NCBI GenBank assembly: GCA_046046915.1
Contig: JBJOIT010000013.1
Span: forward strand, 1-64,000
Direction of reading: 5' to 3'
Length of the DNA: 64,000 bases
DNA from: JBEEJZ01 sp046046915
GTDB lineage: Bacteria; Pseudomonadota; Gammaproteobacteria; Burkholderiales; Burkholderiaceae_C
A program made the position numbers and the translations under genes. The notes below the pieces were generated by a model that searched no databases, was not told where the DNA came from, and saw only the letters and a program-made list of their open reading frames with translations. Positions 53,187 through 62,313 of the stretch are shown piece by piece; the stretch's first letter is position 1, and each line of letters starts with the position of its first letter.

Positions 53187-54887
53187 TCAGACCCTCTCGA
53201 TGAGCGTTTCCACGACCCCGTGCATCGGATTCGGAATGTACAAATGCGAAATCCGCAGGTCGTCGTAACGCAGCCGCGCAATCGCATCAACCAGTTTAGG
53301 GAACGGGTACTGCGCGTTTTCGCCCTTCATGTACGTGCGCCCGCTGTCAGACTTTCCCACCCAGTGCCCCGTCAGTGCGTCGCGTGGCTCCTCTTCGACG
53401 CCGCACAGGCTGCACTGCTGACGGAAGACGTACCGGTACGAGTGATAGTCCAGCCTACGGTCTGTGAGCCCCACCGTGTCGAGGTAGCGGCCAAACCACT
53501 TGCCGGCCGCATTGGAGAACACACCGTTTTCGTTCTCGTTGAGCAGTGACGGGAAGATGCGCTCGTGTCCAGCCAGCTTCATCTGTGCCACATGCCGCAG
53601 GAACCCACAGCGGATGATGTCTTCGTGCAGTGGAACGCGCCGAAAGCTCCCGTCATTCTTGATTTTCTGGTCCTCGTCGAGGTCACAGATACGCAGGCAC
53701 CACACACCATTGACGCGGTGAATGTCTTTCACCCGCAGTTGGCATACCTCCTCGATGCGAGCGCCGATAAACGGTCCAAGCAAGGGTAGCCAATACGCCG
53801 CCTCCAGCAACTGCCCTTTTACCTTGAGCTCGCCGTTGTACAGGCCGCCCGCAAAGATTTGGTTCAATTCCGAGACTTCATATGCGCGCCGGTTCTTTTT
53901 GGGCCGCACACCGGCACCACCGGTGACCGCAATCTTTTCGAACGGATTGCGCTGCAGGTCTTCCACGATTTCGACCATCCCGTGGCGTACCAGCGTGGCC
54001 AGGAATCCAATTTTGTTTTCCACCGTATCTTTGGCCAGGCCGCGCTCGGTCAACAGGTCGCGGTAGTCGCGGGCATGCTGCCTGGTGATGGACTCGACCG
54101 CCAGTGAGCCATGGATGTCCCGAAACTCGTGAACCGTTCGCAACATGGCTTTGGCACTGCGCTCGCGTGTCTGTTTCAGACGCCAGTCTTCATACAGGTG
54201 CAGCAAGGTGGGCTTGCGCGCACCATAGTCGGGGTCTGTGGACGTCTGTGTCGCCGGCTTGGCCCGAACCTGTGGGCCTTGCAGCTTGGCTCTTGCCGAT
54301 GCAGGCGGTGCAATCTGGGAGGTCGAACTCATGCTGGCCACCGCATGGGCGCCCGGCATCATCGAAACCAATTTCTGGATGCTCTCTTCAATGCTACGCA
54401 TCAGGGCCATGTGAGCCTGCTGCTCAGGAGTGATGGCGCCGGCCACGGTGACTGCTGCCTCTGCTTTCTTTGGGTCCGCTGCCCGTATCGGCACACCTGC
54501 CGTCTTTGCCGCAATCTGGCGCCGGTGCTTGGCCACGGCAAAGTCAAACTCACTGACCTCGACTGCGAGCATGACCTTGGCTTTTTCAAAGAGCGATGTG
54601 CCCAGCGCCTTCCACATTTGGTCTCGCCCATCGCCAAACACCTGCATCAGGTCGGCTGGAATTTTTCGTTTGAAATAGTAGAAGCGGCCTCGGCGGTGCA
54701 TGTACTTGGGCAACTTCCCCGGCGGCTGAACGGGCGAAGATGCGATGGACGGTGAGTCCTGTGGAACCGCGTACAACAACGAGGGATGGGTTGGGCTCAG
54801 GGACTGGGACGATTGCCGCATGCGCTTTGGCTGCGGCAAGGACTGTGATGGTGATGGCGAATGAGATAGCGCTTGCGAATGTCGCAT
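53187..54887 (-). CDS. Tyrosine recombinase with DUF6538 N-terminus (integrase 2, tRNA-proximal)
   Basis: The 566-residue protein is related to integrase 1. The N-terminal region is LPKYMHRRGRFYYFKRKIPADLM. The C-terminal catalytic domain has GARIEEVCQL (Arg), DYHSYRYVF (His and Arg), LTGHW and the Tyr in SGRTYMKG. Its place 212 bp from tRNA-Asp makes it the likely island integrase. I chose the ATG at 54887 because AGGAG lies 8 bp upstream; an upstream start would add 30 residues. Confidence 0.9.
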   Translation of the reverse strand: MRHSQALSHSPSPSQSLPQPKRMRQSSQSLSPTHPSLLYAVPQDSPSIASSPVQPPGKLPKYMHRRGRFYYFKRKIPADLMQVFGDGRDQMWKALGTSLFEKAKVMLAVEVSEFDFAVAKHRRQIAAKTAGVPIRAADPKKAEAAVTVAGAITPEQQAHMALMRSIEESIQKLVSMMPGAHAVASMSSTSQIAPPASARAKLQGPQVRAKPATQTSTDPDYGARKPTLLHLYEDWRLKQTRERSAKAMLRTVHEFRDIHGSLAVESITRQHARDYRDLLTERGLAKDTVENKIGFLATLVRHGMVEIVEDLQRNPFEKIAVTGGAGVRPKKNRRAYEVSELNQIFAGGLYNGELKVKGQLLEAAYWLPLLGPFIGARIEEVCQLRVKDIHRVNGVWCLRICDLDEDQKIKNDGSFRRVPLHEDIIRCGFLRHVAQMKLAGHERIFPSLLNENENGVFSNAAGKWFGRYLDTVGLTDRRLDYHSYRYVFRQQCSLCGVEEEPRDALTGHWVGKSDSGRTYMKGENAQYPFPKLVDAIARLRYDDLRISHLYIPNPMHGVVETLIERV

Positions 54888-55050
54888 GGGATGCTCCTGC
54901 AATGGTTCAAGAGAACCACCTGGAGCAACTTCAATAAAAACCGGTACAGGGCACGTTGTGCACACTGAAAGGCTCATTTGCTGCTACACCAAGCGGTCTG
55001 CGGGGTAGCACCAACGCAACGTAAACGGGGTAGCAGATTCGGGCCGGAAA

Positions 55051-55090
55051 TGGAAAAAGCCCTTGTAAATCAATGACTTACAAGGGCTTT
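55051..55090 (-). terminator. Terminator after tRNA-Asp
   Basis: A 13-bp stem (AAAGCCCTTGTAA, 55056-55068, with 55078-55090) has a minus-strand T run, directly after the tRNA-Asp 3' end. It closes the gltX-tRNA transcript and is probably island-borne (compare 19,990-20,018). Confidence 0.85.
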
Positions 55091-55098
55091 ACCGTTTA

Positions 55099-55116
55099 CT
55101 GGCGGAGCGGACGGGA
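55099..55116 (+). repeat. Island attachment site at the tRNA-Asp 3' end
   Basis: CTGGCGGAGCGGACGGGA covers the CCA end and acceptor strand of tRNA-Asp (read on the minus strand) and matches 20,023-20,040 at 17 of 18 positions. The C in place of T creates a G-U wobble in the acceptor stem, a mark of replacement by the island copy. Confidence 0.8.
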
Positions 55117-55176
55117 CTCGAACCCGCGACCCCCGGCGTGACAGGCCGGTATTCTAACCAACTGAACTACCACTCC
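55100..55176 (-). tRNA. tRNA-Asp (GTC)
   Basis: A 77-nt cloverleaf with encoded CCA. The anticodon loop CTGTCAC gives GTC. The acceptor GGAGTGG pairs with CCGCTCC, with one G-U wobble. The T-arm GCGGGTTCGAGTCCCGT is normal. It is the last tRNA of the gltX-linked cluster and the integration site of the island. Confidence 0.97.
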
Positions 55177-55267
55177 TGGTAGCAGCAACATTTGCTCTTT
55201 CGAGCCAAGCACCTACTCTTGCGAGCGGGTGGTTACCACCTTGCGCCGATCACCTTGTGGTGAATCT

Positions 55268-55343
55268 TGGCGACCCCACGGGGATTCGAACCCCGGTACT
55301 CACCGTGAAAGGGTGATGTCCTAGGCCTCTAGACGATGGGGTC
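55268..55343 (-). tRNA. tRNA-Glu (TTC)
   Basis: A 76-nt cloverleaf with encoded CCA. The anticodon loop CTTTCAC gives TTC; acceptor GACCCCA pairs with TGGGGTC. It lies in the same leftward cluster, close to gltX, whose product charges it. Confidence 0.97.
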
Positions 55344-55369
55344 AAAACCTTTTGGACTTCCGTTTACTT

Positions 55370-55445
<76 letters not shown>

Positions 55446-55508
55446 AATTTGATCGCTTTGCTAAGCATTGCTGATCACCTTCCAAGCCTCAAATTATATA
55501 CATAATTT

Positions 55509-56918
55509 TTAGGCTTTCCTCAAACGCTCCAAAACTTTTTCCTTGTCGCTCAACTCAAGAACAGCATCGAGTGAAGGTGTTTGGGCTGTTCCCATGACCA
55601 GCACGCGCACAGGCATCGCCAGCTGCGGCATCTTTAGGCCACTACTGGACAACACTTCTTTGATGGCAGCTGCAATGGCAGGTTTCTCCCATGGACAGTC
55701 AGCCAGTTTGACCGCCAGATCTGCAAGTGCGGGACGCACGGCCTCTGTCACGTGCTGCGCGATGTCCTCCGGGCGTACGACGACATCACCATAAAAATTG
55801 CCAGCCCAATCCGCCAGCGCTAACGTGGTGTCGCAACGGTCTTTGAACAGCCCACAGATGCGTTCCAGACGGTCGTCGGCAGTAACACCCCTGCGGTGCA
55901 GATGTGCGGCGACCAAAGACGCGAGCTCGGCGTTATCCATGGCCTTGAGGTGCTGGGCGTTGACCCAACGCAACTTGGCCTCGTCGAATTGCGCAGCACT
56001 GCGGCCCAGGTGGTCCAGGTTAAACCACTGCAAAAACTGCTCGCGGCTAAACACCTCATCGTCACCGTGGCTCCAGCCCAAGCGCGCCAGATAGTTCACC
56101 ATGGCGTTGGGCAGATAACCCTCAGCCGCGTACTGGGTAACGGGCTTGGCACCGTTACGTTTACTCATCTTCTCGCCCTGCTCGTTCAGAACGGTGGGCA
56201 GGTGGGCGTACACAGGGGGTTCCTTGCCGAGTGCGCGAAAGATATTGATCTGCCTGGGCGTGTTGTTGACATGATCGTCACCCCGGATGACATGGGTAAT
56301 GGCCATGTCGATGTCATCAACCACCACGCAGAAGTTGTAAGTGGGCGTGCCATCCGGTCGGGCAATGACCAGATCATCGAGCTCGTCATTGCGAATTTCG
56401 ATACGGCCTTTGACCTTATCCTCCCAGGTCACGACTCCCCCCAGGGGACTTTTGAAACGCAAGACTGGTTGGACACCTGGTGGTGGCACAGGCAGCACTT
56501 TGCCGGGCTCGGGGCGCCAGGTGCCGTCGTAACGCGGTTTCTCCTTTGCTGCCATCTGGGCTTCACGCAGTGCGTCAAGCTCTTGTACGCTCATGTAACA
56601 AGGGTAGACATGGCCAGCTGCCTGCAAGTCGGCCAAAACGGACTTGTAGCGATCCATGCGCTGCATTTGGTAGAACGGGCCCTCGTCATAGTCCAGGCCC
56701 AGCCAACGCATGCCTTCGATGATGACGTCAACAGCCGCCTGGGTCGATCGATCCAGATCGGTATCTTCGATCCGCAAGATGAAATCACCACCATTGGCTC
56801 GGGCAAATGCCCATGGGTACAAAGCTGATCGAATGTTGCCCAGGTGGATAAAGCCGGTGGGCGAAGGCGCAAATCGGGTCCGAACCCGGCCGGCTGTGGT
56901 CGTGTGTGTGATAGTCAT
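55509..56918 (-). CDS. gltX: Glutamyl-tRNA synthetase
   Basis: The 469-residue class I synthetase charges tRNA-Glu. The class I HIGH-type motif appears as APSPTGFIHLGN and the KMSKS-type motif as EKMSKRNG. Length is normal. The ATG overlaps the metZ stop by 4 bp, so the two are co-translated. Three tRNA genes follow on the same strand, including tRNA-Glu. Confidence 0.98.
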   Translation of the reverse strand: MTITHTTTAGRVRTRFAPSPTGFIHLGNIRSALYPWAFARANGGDFILRIEDTDLDRSTQAAVDVIIEGMRWLGLDYDEGPFYQMQRMDRYKSVLADLQAAGHVYPCYMSVQELDALREAQMAAKEKPRYDGTWRPEPGKVLPVPPPGVQPVLRFKSPLGGVVTWEDKVKGRIEIRNDELDDLVIARPDGTPTYNFCVVVDDIDMAITHVIRGDDHVNNTPRQINIFRALGKEPPVYAHLPTVLNEQGEKMSKRNGAKPVTQYAAEGYLPNAMVNYLARLGWSHGDDEVFSREQFLQWFNLDHLGRSAAQFDEAKLRWVNAQHLKAMDNAELASLVAAHLHRRGVTADDRLERICGLFKDRCDTTLALADWAGNFYGDVVVRPEDIAQHVTEAVRPALADLAVKLADCPWEKPAIAAAIKEVLSSSGLKMPQLAMPVRVLVMGTAQTPSLDAVLELSDKEKVLERLRKA

Positions 56919-58129
56919 TTCAGGGCATCCAGGCCACGCGCAAGATCGGCCTTCAAATCGTTGAGATGTTCCAGGCCCACCGCAATGCGGATCAGACCTT
57001 GGCCGATACCCGCAACAGCACGTTGTGCTTCGGTCAAGCGACCATGCGACGTACTGGCGGGATGGGTGATGATGGTCTTCACATCACCCAGGTTGGCAGT
57101 CACTGACATCAGTAGGGTGCTATCAATCACGCCGAATGCCTTTTGACGCGCCGAACTGGGGTCCGATGCCTTGACATCGAATGACAGCACAGCGCCACCC
57201 TTGCCAGACTGCTGGCGCATGGCGAGCTCATGCTGTGGATGACTCCTCAGGCCCGGGTAATAAACTCGGGCGACACTGGGGTGAGATTCGAGCCAATGCG
57301 CAAGCTCCAAGGCCCGCTGTGACTGTGCCTCCATGCGTATGCCCAGCGTTTCCATGCCCTTGAGCACCACCCAAGCATTGAACGGCGACAAACTCATGCC
57401 TGCGCTGCGCATGACAGGGATGAATGTGTCCTTGATGAGCTGTTCAGTCGCGCACAAGGCGCCAGCAATCACCCGACCTTGGCCATCGAGGTACTTGGTC
57501 CCCGAATGAATGATGATGTCTGCCCCCAACTTGGCGGGTTGTTGCAGCGCCGGCGAGCAAAAACAGTTGTCTACCGCCAGCAAAGCCCCTGCCTGGTGGG
57601 CGACGTCAGCTAGGGCAGCAATATCACAAACATCGGTCAAGGGATTCGTGGGTGTCTCGGCAAACAGCAGCCGGGTGTTGGGCCGAACGGCAGCGCGCCA
57701 CTCAGCCACATCCGTCTGGGAAACAAAGGTGCTCTCCACGCCAAACTTGCCAAACTCGGTGCCGATCAGCTTCATGGTGGAGCCGAAAACAGATTGCGAG
57801 CACACCACATGGTCGCCCGCTTTCAACAAGCCCATGCAAAGCAACAAAATGGCCGACATGCCGCTGGAGGTACCTATGCAGGCCTCGGTACCCTCCAGTG
57901 CCGCCAGGCGTTTTTCCATGCTGGCGACAGTGGGGTTGGTGAACCGTGAGTAGATGTAGCCATCTTCCTCACCCGCAAACCGGCGCGAGGCTGTCTCGCA
58001 ATCGGGTTGAACAAAGCTGGAAGACAGGTACAGCGCTTCAGCGTTTTCACCATACTGGCTCTTGTCCACGGCAGCGCGTACAGCTAGGGTTTCTAGGTGA
58101 AGGTTTTCAGGCAAAGGACGGGTGGTCAT
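56915..58129 (-). CDS. metZ: O-succinylhomoserine sulfhydrylase
   Basis: The 404-residue PLP enzyme belongs to the Cys/Met metabolism family and forms homocysteine directly from O-succinylhomoserine and sulfide. The PLP lysine is in IHSGTKYLDGQG, and YSRFTNPTVASME and TSSGMSAI are conserved. The purF-metZ neighbourhood is typical for Pseudomonas and Burkholderiales and supports MetZ over MetB or MetC. I chose ATG 58129; a TTG 15 bp upstream is open. Confidence 0.93.
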   Translation of the reverse strand: MTTRPLPENLHLETLAVRAAVDKSQYGENAEALYLSSSFVQPDCETASRRFAGEEDGYIYSRFTNPTVASMEKRLAALEGTEACIGTSSGMSAILLLCMGLLKAGDHVVCSQSVFGSTMKLIGTEFGKFGVESTFVSQTDVAEWRAAVRPNTRLLFAETPTNPLTDVCDIAALADVAHQAGALLAVDNCFCSPALQQPAKLGADIIIHSGTKYLDGQGRVIAGALCATEQLIKDTFIPVMRSAGMSLSPFNAWVVLKGMETLGIRMEAQSQRALELAHWLESHPSVARVYYPGLRSHPQHELAMRQQSGKGGAVLSFDVKASDPSSARQKAFGVIDSTLLMSVTANLGDVKTIITHPASTSHGRLTEAQRAVAGIGQGLIRIAVGLEHLNDLKADLARGLDALK

Positions 58130-58159
58130 GGTGCAGGCATTCAATCGGGTCGCAAGTGA

Positions 58160-59659
58160 TTAGTCAGCGGGATTGGGAAGCGCCAGACGAGAACTGTCTT
58201 CCTGGCTTTCATCGCCTCCCACCCGCTTTTCGTTCAGCCGCTCGATGTCGGTCGAAGTAATGTCACCGGTGACGTAAATTCCATCAAAACAGGAAGCATC
58301 GAAACCCTGGATGTCGGGGTTCAGAGAACCCACCGCCTTTTTCATGCCTTCGACGTCTTGATAGATCAAGGCATCGCAGCCAATGATGTCGCGGATTTCC
58401 TCTACGGTTCGGTTATGGGCCACAAGTTCGGTGCTGGTGGGCATGTCGATACCGTACACATTGGGGAATCGCACAGGTGGTGCCGCGCTGGCCATGTATA
58501 CCTTGCGAGCCCCCGCGTCACGGGCCATTTGCACAATCTCGCGGCTGGTAGTTCCTCGCACGATGGAATCGTCCACCAGCAGCACATTGCGGCCCTTGAA
58601 TTCACTGGCGATCACGTTGAGCTTCTGGCGAACCGATTTTTTACGAACCGACTGTCCCGGCATGATGAAAGTGCGGCCGACGTAACGGTTCTTGACGAAA
58701 CCCTCACGGTACGGCAATCCCAACAACTGTGCCAATTGCGCGGCGCTCGGTCGGCTGGACTCCGGAATCGGGATCACTACATCGATCTCGCTGGGGGGTA
58801 CTGTTGAAACCAAGCGCTTGGCTAGCGACTCACCCAGGTTCAGGCGGGCCTGGTAGACCGAAATGTTGTCCATCACCGAGTCTGGGCGGGCCAGGTATAC
58901 ATACTCAAAAATGCAGGGATTCAAGCGCGGCGCGTCAGCGCACTGTTGGGCATGCACCTTGCCATCGAGCGCGATGAAAATCGCCTCGCCAGGGGCCACG
59001 TTGCGCTCGAAGGCGTAGCCGACGCCCTCAAGAGCGACGGATTCGCTGGCCACCGCCACGCCATCTTCGCCACGTCCCATGCACAAGGGGCGAATACCGA
59101 AGGGGTCACGAAACGCCAGCACACCATGGCCGGCGATCAATGCAATCACGGCATAAGAGCCCTTCACCCGGCGGTGCACCTGGCGCACAGCAGTAAACAG
59201 ATCAGCCGGCTGCAGAGGCAGGCCCCGAGTGGTGCGCTCAATTTCATGAGCCAGCACGTTCAGCAACACCTCAGAGTCACTTTCGGTGTTGATGTGGCGG
59301 TGATCAGTGCTAAAAAGCTCGGCTTTCAGAGCATGAGCATTGGTGAGGTTGCCGTTATGCACCAGCACGATGCCAAAGGGCGCATTCACATAAAACGGCT
59401 GCGCTTCTTCTTCGCTAAAGGCGTTGCCAGCCGTTGGATAACGCACCTGCCCCAAACCGCAGTTGCCAGGCAGCGAACGCATGTTCCGGGTACGAAACAC
59501 ATCGCGCACCATGCCCTTGGCCTTGTGCATGAAAAACTTCCGCTCCTGCTGGGTGACGATGCCTGCAGCATCTTGCCCTCGATGCTGCAACAGCAGCAAA
59601 GCGTCATAAATCAATTGATTGACAGGTGCATTGGCGACAACGCCGACGATTCCACACAT
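58160..59659 (-). CDS. purF: Amidophosphoribosyltransferase
   Basis: The 499-residue enzyme starts purine synthesis by moving the glutamine amide to PRPP. It begins MCGIVGVV, with Cys2 as the glutaminase nucleophile after Met removal, and has LLLQHRGQDAAGI. The PRPP motif is VLLVDDSIVRGTTSREI. Length is normal. It sits 11 bp after cvpA, the classic cvpA-purF pair. Confidence 0.98.
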   Translation of the reverse strand: MCGIVGVVANAPVNQLIYDALLLLQHRGQDAAGIVTQQERKFFMHKAKGMVRDVFRTRNMRSLPGNCGLGQVRYPTAGNAFSEEEAQPFYVNAPFGIVLVHNGNLTNAHALKAELFSTDHRHINTESDSEVLLNVLAHEIERTTRGLPLQPADLFTAVRQVHRRVKGSYAVIALIAGHGVLAFRDPFGIRPLCMGRGEDGVAVASESVALEGVGYAFERNVAPGEAIFIALDGKVHAQQCADAPRLNPCIFEYVYLARPDSVMDNISVYQARLNLGESLAKRLVSTVPPSEIDVVIPIPESSRPSAAQLAQLLGLPYREGFVKNRYVGRTFIMPGQSVRKKSVRQKLNVIASEFKGRNVLLVDDSIVRGTTSREIVQMARDAGARKVYMASAAPPVRFPNVYGIDMPTSTELVAHNRTVEEIRDIIGCDALIYQDVEGMKKAVGSLNPDIQGFDASCFDGIYVTGDITSTDIERLNEKRVGGDESQEDSSRLALPNPAD

Positions 59660-59670
59660 AGCTTTTGGCC

Positions 59671-60165
59671 TCAGGACAAATATTTAGCGAACGATTCAGG
59701 CATCAGCGGCGCCAGCGATGTCAGCACACTTCTGGCCGCTGTGGCACCTGCAGACTCCATCCACAAATCACTGGATTTAAATGGCGTCAAGCCCACCAGA
59801 GCAGCAAGTGCCAGCAGCAACAAGAGGCCACGGGCGAGGCCGAACACGGCGCCCAGGGCGCGATCCACGGGGCGCATGCCCGCTGATGCAATCAATTTGC
59901 GCGTCAGGGAAGCCAAAAGGCCCCCGGCAAAAAGAGCCAGAACAAATACCAAGGCAAAGCCCGCGCCATAGCGCAACACCTCGCCAGCGCCGGACATCGG
60001 CAACCACTGCCCTGCATCCATCGCGAACCATTGCGCCAACACAAAGGCGATCAGCCAACTTACCAGGGACATCAGCTCAAACACCAGCCCCCGCCAGGCC
60101 CCCATGCCCAAGGACAGCAGCAAAACCGCCAAAAAAAACCAATCCAGGACAGGCAAGCCGGCCAT
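59671..60165 (-). CDS. cvpA: CvpA family membrane protein
   Basis: The 164-residue inner-membrane protein has about four hydrophobic segments (LDWFFLAVLLLSLGMGAWRG, LMSLVSWLIAFVLAQWF, GAGFALVFVLALFAGGLLASL and GLARGLLLLLALAALVGL). The GMxRG-type motif after helix 1 is typical of CvpA, which is needed for colicin V export in E. coli and has envelope roles elsewhere. It lies between the SPOR protein and purF. Confidence 0.93.
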   Translation of the reverse strand: MAGLPVLDWFFLAVLLLSLGMGAWRGLVFELMSLVSWLIAFVLAQWFAMDAGQWLPMSGAGEVLRYGAGFALVFVLALFAGGLLASLTRKLIASAGMRPVDRALGAVFGLARGLLLLLALAALVGLTPFKSSDLWMESAGATAARSVLTSLAPLMPESFAKYLS

Positions 60166-60169
60166 TCAG

Positions 60170-60895
60170 TCACAGACTCAGAACCGCAGCCGCCAGATTC
60201 AGCTTCTTGATTTTGGCGGCCGCCTTGTCGGCCTCGGCACGCCCGGTAAACGGGCCGACTCGCACGCGGGTGCGGCTACCGTCCGTGGTTTGTACCTCTT
60301 GGGTGTAGGTTTTCATGCCTGCATGCTCGACCTTGAGACGCGCCTCACGCGCCTTGGCGGGATCGGCATAAGCGCCTACCTGAACCACAAAGCGCCCGGC
60401 ATCTGGGCTTGCCTTTTCGTCGGCTTTGACTTCTGGCTTGCTGTCGGCTTTAGGAAGAGCTTTGACCTCAGCTTTGATGTCAACTTTAGCCTCAGTCTTC
60501 GAAACCACTTTGCTCACTGGCGCAGGCGCGGAGGCTTCCTCAACAGGGGCGGGCGCGGCAGCAGTTTGTGTGGGCTTTTCCAGGCCAGCCTGTTCACGTG
60601 TCTCGGTGATCACCGTTGCGTCGGAAACTGGCGCAGCCACCTGAGCCTTGGCCTCCGGGTTGGCAGCGAGCGGCTTCACCTTGGCCCTGTCTGGAATTTC
60701 GATCGGAATATCCACGGCCACAGGCCTGGGCTGGCTATCAAACAGCAAAGGGAAACCAACTACCCCGAGCAAAACAAGCACCGCCGCGCCCAGCAACCGG
60801 TGTTTGGCACGCTTACGGATGGCCTCAACGGTCTCGGTAGAAGCCGGCTTGGCGACAGCGTCCTCGCCACCTTTTCGAAATTTGAAAAATGCCAT
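60170..60895 (-). CDS. SPOR domain cell-division-associated protein (DedD-like)
   Basis: The 241-residue protein has one transmembrane helix at residues about 33-50 (LLGAAVLVLLGVVGFPLL) and a long Ala/Pro/Glu-Lys-rich periplasmic linker. A C-terminal SPOR domain follows (AGRFVVQVGAYADPAKAREARLK to the end) and binds denuded septal peptidoglycan. Position between folC and cvpA equals that of dedD in E. coli. Confidence 0.9.
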   Translation of the reverse strand: MAFFKFRKGGEDAVAKPASTETVEAIRKRAKHRLLGAAVLVLLGVVGFPLLFDSQPRPVAVDIPIEIPDRAKVKPLAANPEAKAQVAAPVSDATVITETREQAGLEKPTQTAAAPAPVEEASAPAPVSKVVSKTEAKVDIKAEVKALPKADSKPEVKADEKASPDAGRFVVQVGAYADPAKAREARLKVEHAGMKTYTQEVQTTDGSRTRVRVGPFTGRAEADKAAAKIKKLNLAAAVLSL

Positions 60896-60957
60896 CAGGT
60901 CAGGTCTGGACAGAGGTGAACTCGAAATATCAAGGCTTGGATGGGCAGAAAAAGAAC

Positions 60958-62271
60958 TCAGGCCCCTGGCATGTGCTGAGCCGACAGGCGCGGAAGGCCC
61001 TCTTTCAAGACACCGCCCACCGTGTGGAAGGACCCGAAGACCACAATTCTATCAGTCGGGTTTGCCGCGTCGATGGCGGCCTGCAGGGCCTGCATCGGGT
61101 CCAAAAAGGTGCTTGCAAGCGCGTCATGACGGGTGTTTTGGGCCTCCCACTGCGCCTTCAAATGCTGCGCCGTTGCAGCCCGAGCCAAGGGCAAGTCAGC
61201 AAAGTACCAGCGATCAATCAACGGACCCACCTTGGCCAGCATGGGAGCCAGATCCTTGTCTGCCATGGCACCAAACACGGCGTGAGTCGTCGGGAAAAAC
61301 CCCATGGCGTCCAGATTGGCAGCCAGGGCAGCCACCGAATGCGGGTTGTGGGCCACGTCCAGCACCAGGGTAGGTTGACCGGGAATGATCTGAAAACGTC
61401 CAGGCAGCTCAACAAAGGCCAAGCCATTGCGCACCGCCTGCGCCGTCACTGGCAAACGCTCGCGCAAAGCCGTGAGTGCCGCCAACACACCCGAAGCATT
61501 GACCAGTTGGTTGGCGCCACGCAGGGCGGGATAGGCCATACCGGCATAGCGCCTCCCGCGCCCCGCCCAGCCCCACTGCTGCTTGTCACCCGAAAAATTG
61601 AAGTCTTGGCCAAAGCGCCAGAGATCCGCACCGATTTCCATGGCGTGGTCCAGCACACTTTGGGGCGGCATGGGGTCACTGACCACCACGGGCCGCCCGG
61701 TGCGCATGACACCCGCCTTCTCACGCCCTATGCTTTCCCGATCGTTGCCCAGAAAAGCTATGTGGTCGAGATCGATGCTCGTGATTACGGCGCAGTCGGC
61801 GTCAATGATGTTCACGGCATCCAGCCGCCCACCCAGCCCCACCTCCAAAATCACCACATCCAGCTCTGCTCCCCGCATCACGTCCATGATGGCCAGAGTG
61901 GAAAACTCAAAATAGGTCAGCGAAATTTCGTAGGTTTGCAAGCGTGACTGCTCGACCCGCTCAAACCCAGCCAGCAGCAGCTGTGCATCAACCACCTCGC
62001 CGCGTAGCCGAAGTCTCTCCTCAAAGTGAACCAGGTGAGGAGAGGTGTAAACCCCCGTCTTAAAGCCCGCCTGACCATAAATGGCTTCCAGCATCGCGCA
62101 TGTTGAGCCTTTTCCATTGGTGCCAGCCACCACGATGACCGGGCAATCAAATGACAAACCCATGCGCTGGGCCACCGTGCGAACCCGGTCCAGCCCCATC
62201 TCGATGTTGGTGGGGTGCAGGCGCTCGCAATGTGCCAGCCAGTCGTCCAAGGTGCGGGAATCAGTGCTCAT
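60958..62271 (-). CDS. folC: Dihydrofolate synthase/folylpolyglutamate synthase
   Basis: The 437-residue Mur-ligase-family enzyme adds glutamate to dihydropteroate and folates using ATP. It has the P-loop VVAGTNGKGSTCAML, YTSPHLVHFEERLR, and LEVGLGGRLDAVN. The open frame runs 131 residues further upstream, but that part is antisense to the next gene; ATG 62271 (MSTDSRTLDDWL) is the proper start. It heads the folC-SPOR-cvpA-purF order common in proteobacteria. Confidence 0.96.
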   Translation of the reverse strand: MSTDSRTLDDWLAHCERLHPTNIEMGLDRVRTVAQRMGLSFDCPVIVVAGTNGKGSTCAMLEAIYGQAGFKTGVYTSPHLVHFEERLRLRGEVVDAQLLLAGFERVEQSRLQTYEISLTYFEFSTLAIMDVMRGAELDVVILEVGLGGRLDAVNIIDADCAVITSIDLDHIAFLGNDRESIGREKAGVMRTGRPVVVSDPMPPQSVLDHAMEIGADLWRFGQDFNFSGDKQQWGWAGRGRRYAGMAYPALRGANQLVNASGVLAALTALRERLPVTAQAVRNGLAFVELPGRFQIIPGQPTLVLDVAHNPHSVAALAANLDAMGFFPTTHAVFGAMADKDLAPMLAKVGPLIDRWYFADLPLARAATAQHLKAQWEAQNTRHDALASTFLDPMQALQAAIDAANPTDRIVVFGSFHTVGGVLKEGLPRLSAQHMPGA

Positions 62272-62313
62272 AGGGCCAAGATTGTCGCCCAGCCATGCGG
62301 CATGATGGCGGTC

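Larger units (their letters stand above)
20023..55116. mobile_element. Integrated genomic island (about 35 kb) in tRNA-Asp
   Basis: The element is bounded by direct copies of the tRNA-Asp 3' end, each beside a similar hairpin terminator. It carries two tyrosine recombinases next to the intact tRNA, a plasmid-type replication initiator, a toxin-antitoxin pair, an IS remnant and several defence loci. I see no conjugation genes, relaxase or type IV secretion genes, so it is an integrated plasmid-like or mobilisable defence island rather than a complete conjugative element. The boundaries follow from the repeat pair and are inferred. Confidence 0.75.

Noticed and set aside
20023..55116. Complete conjugative element
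   Set aside because: No relaxase, coupling protein or type IV secretion genes are visible in the island.
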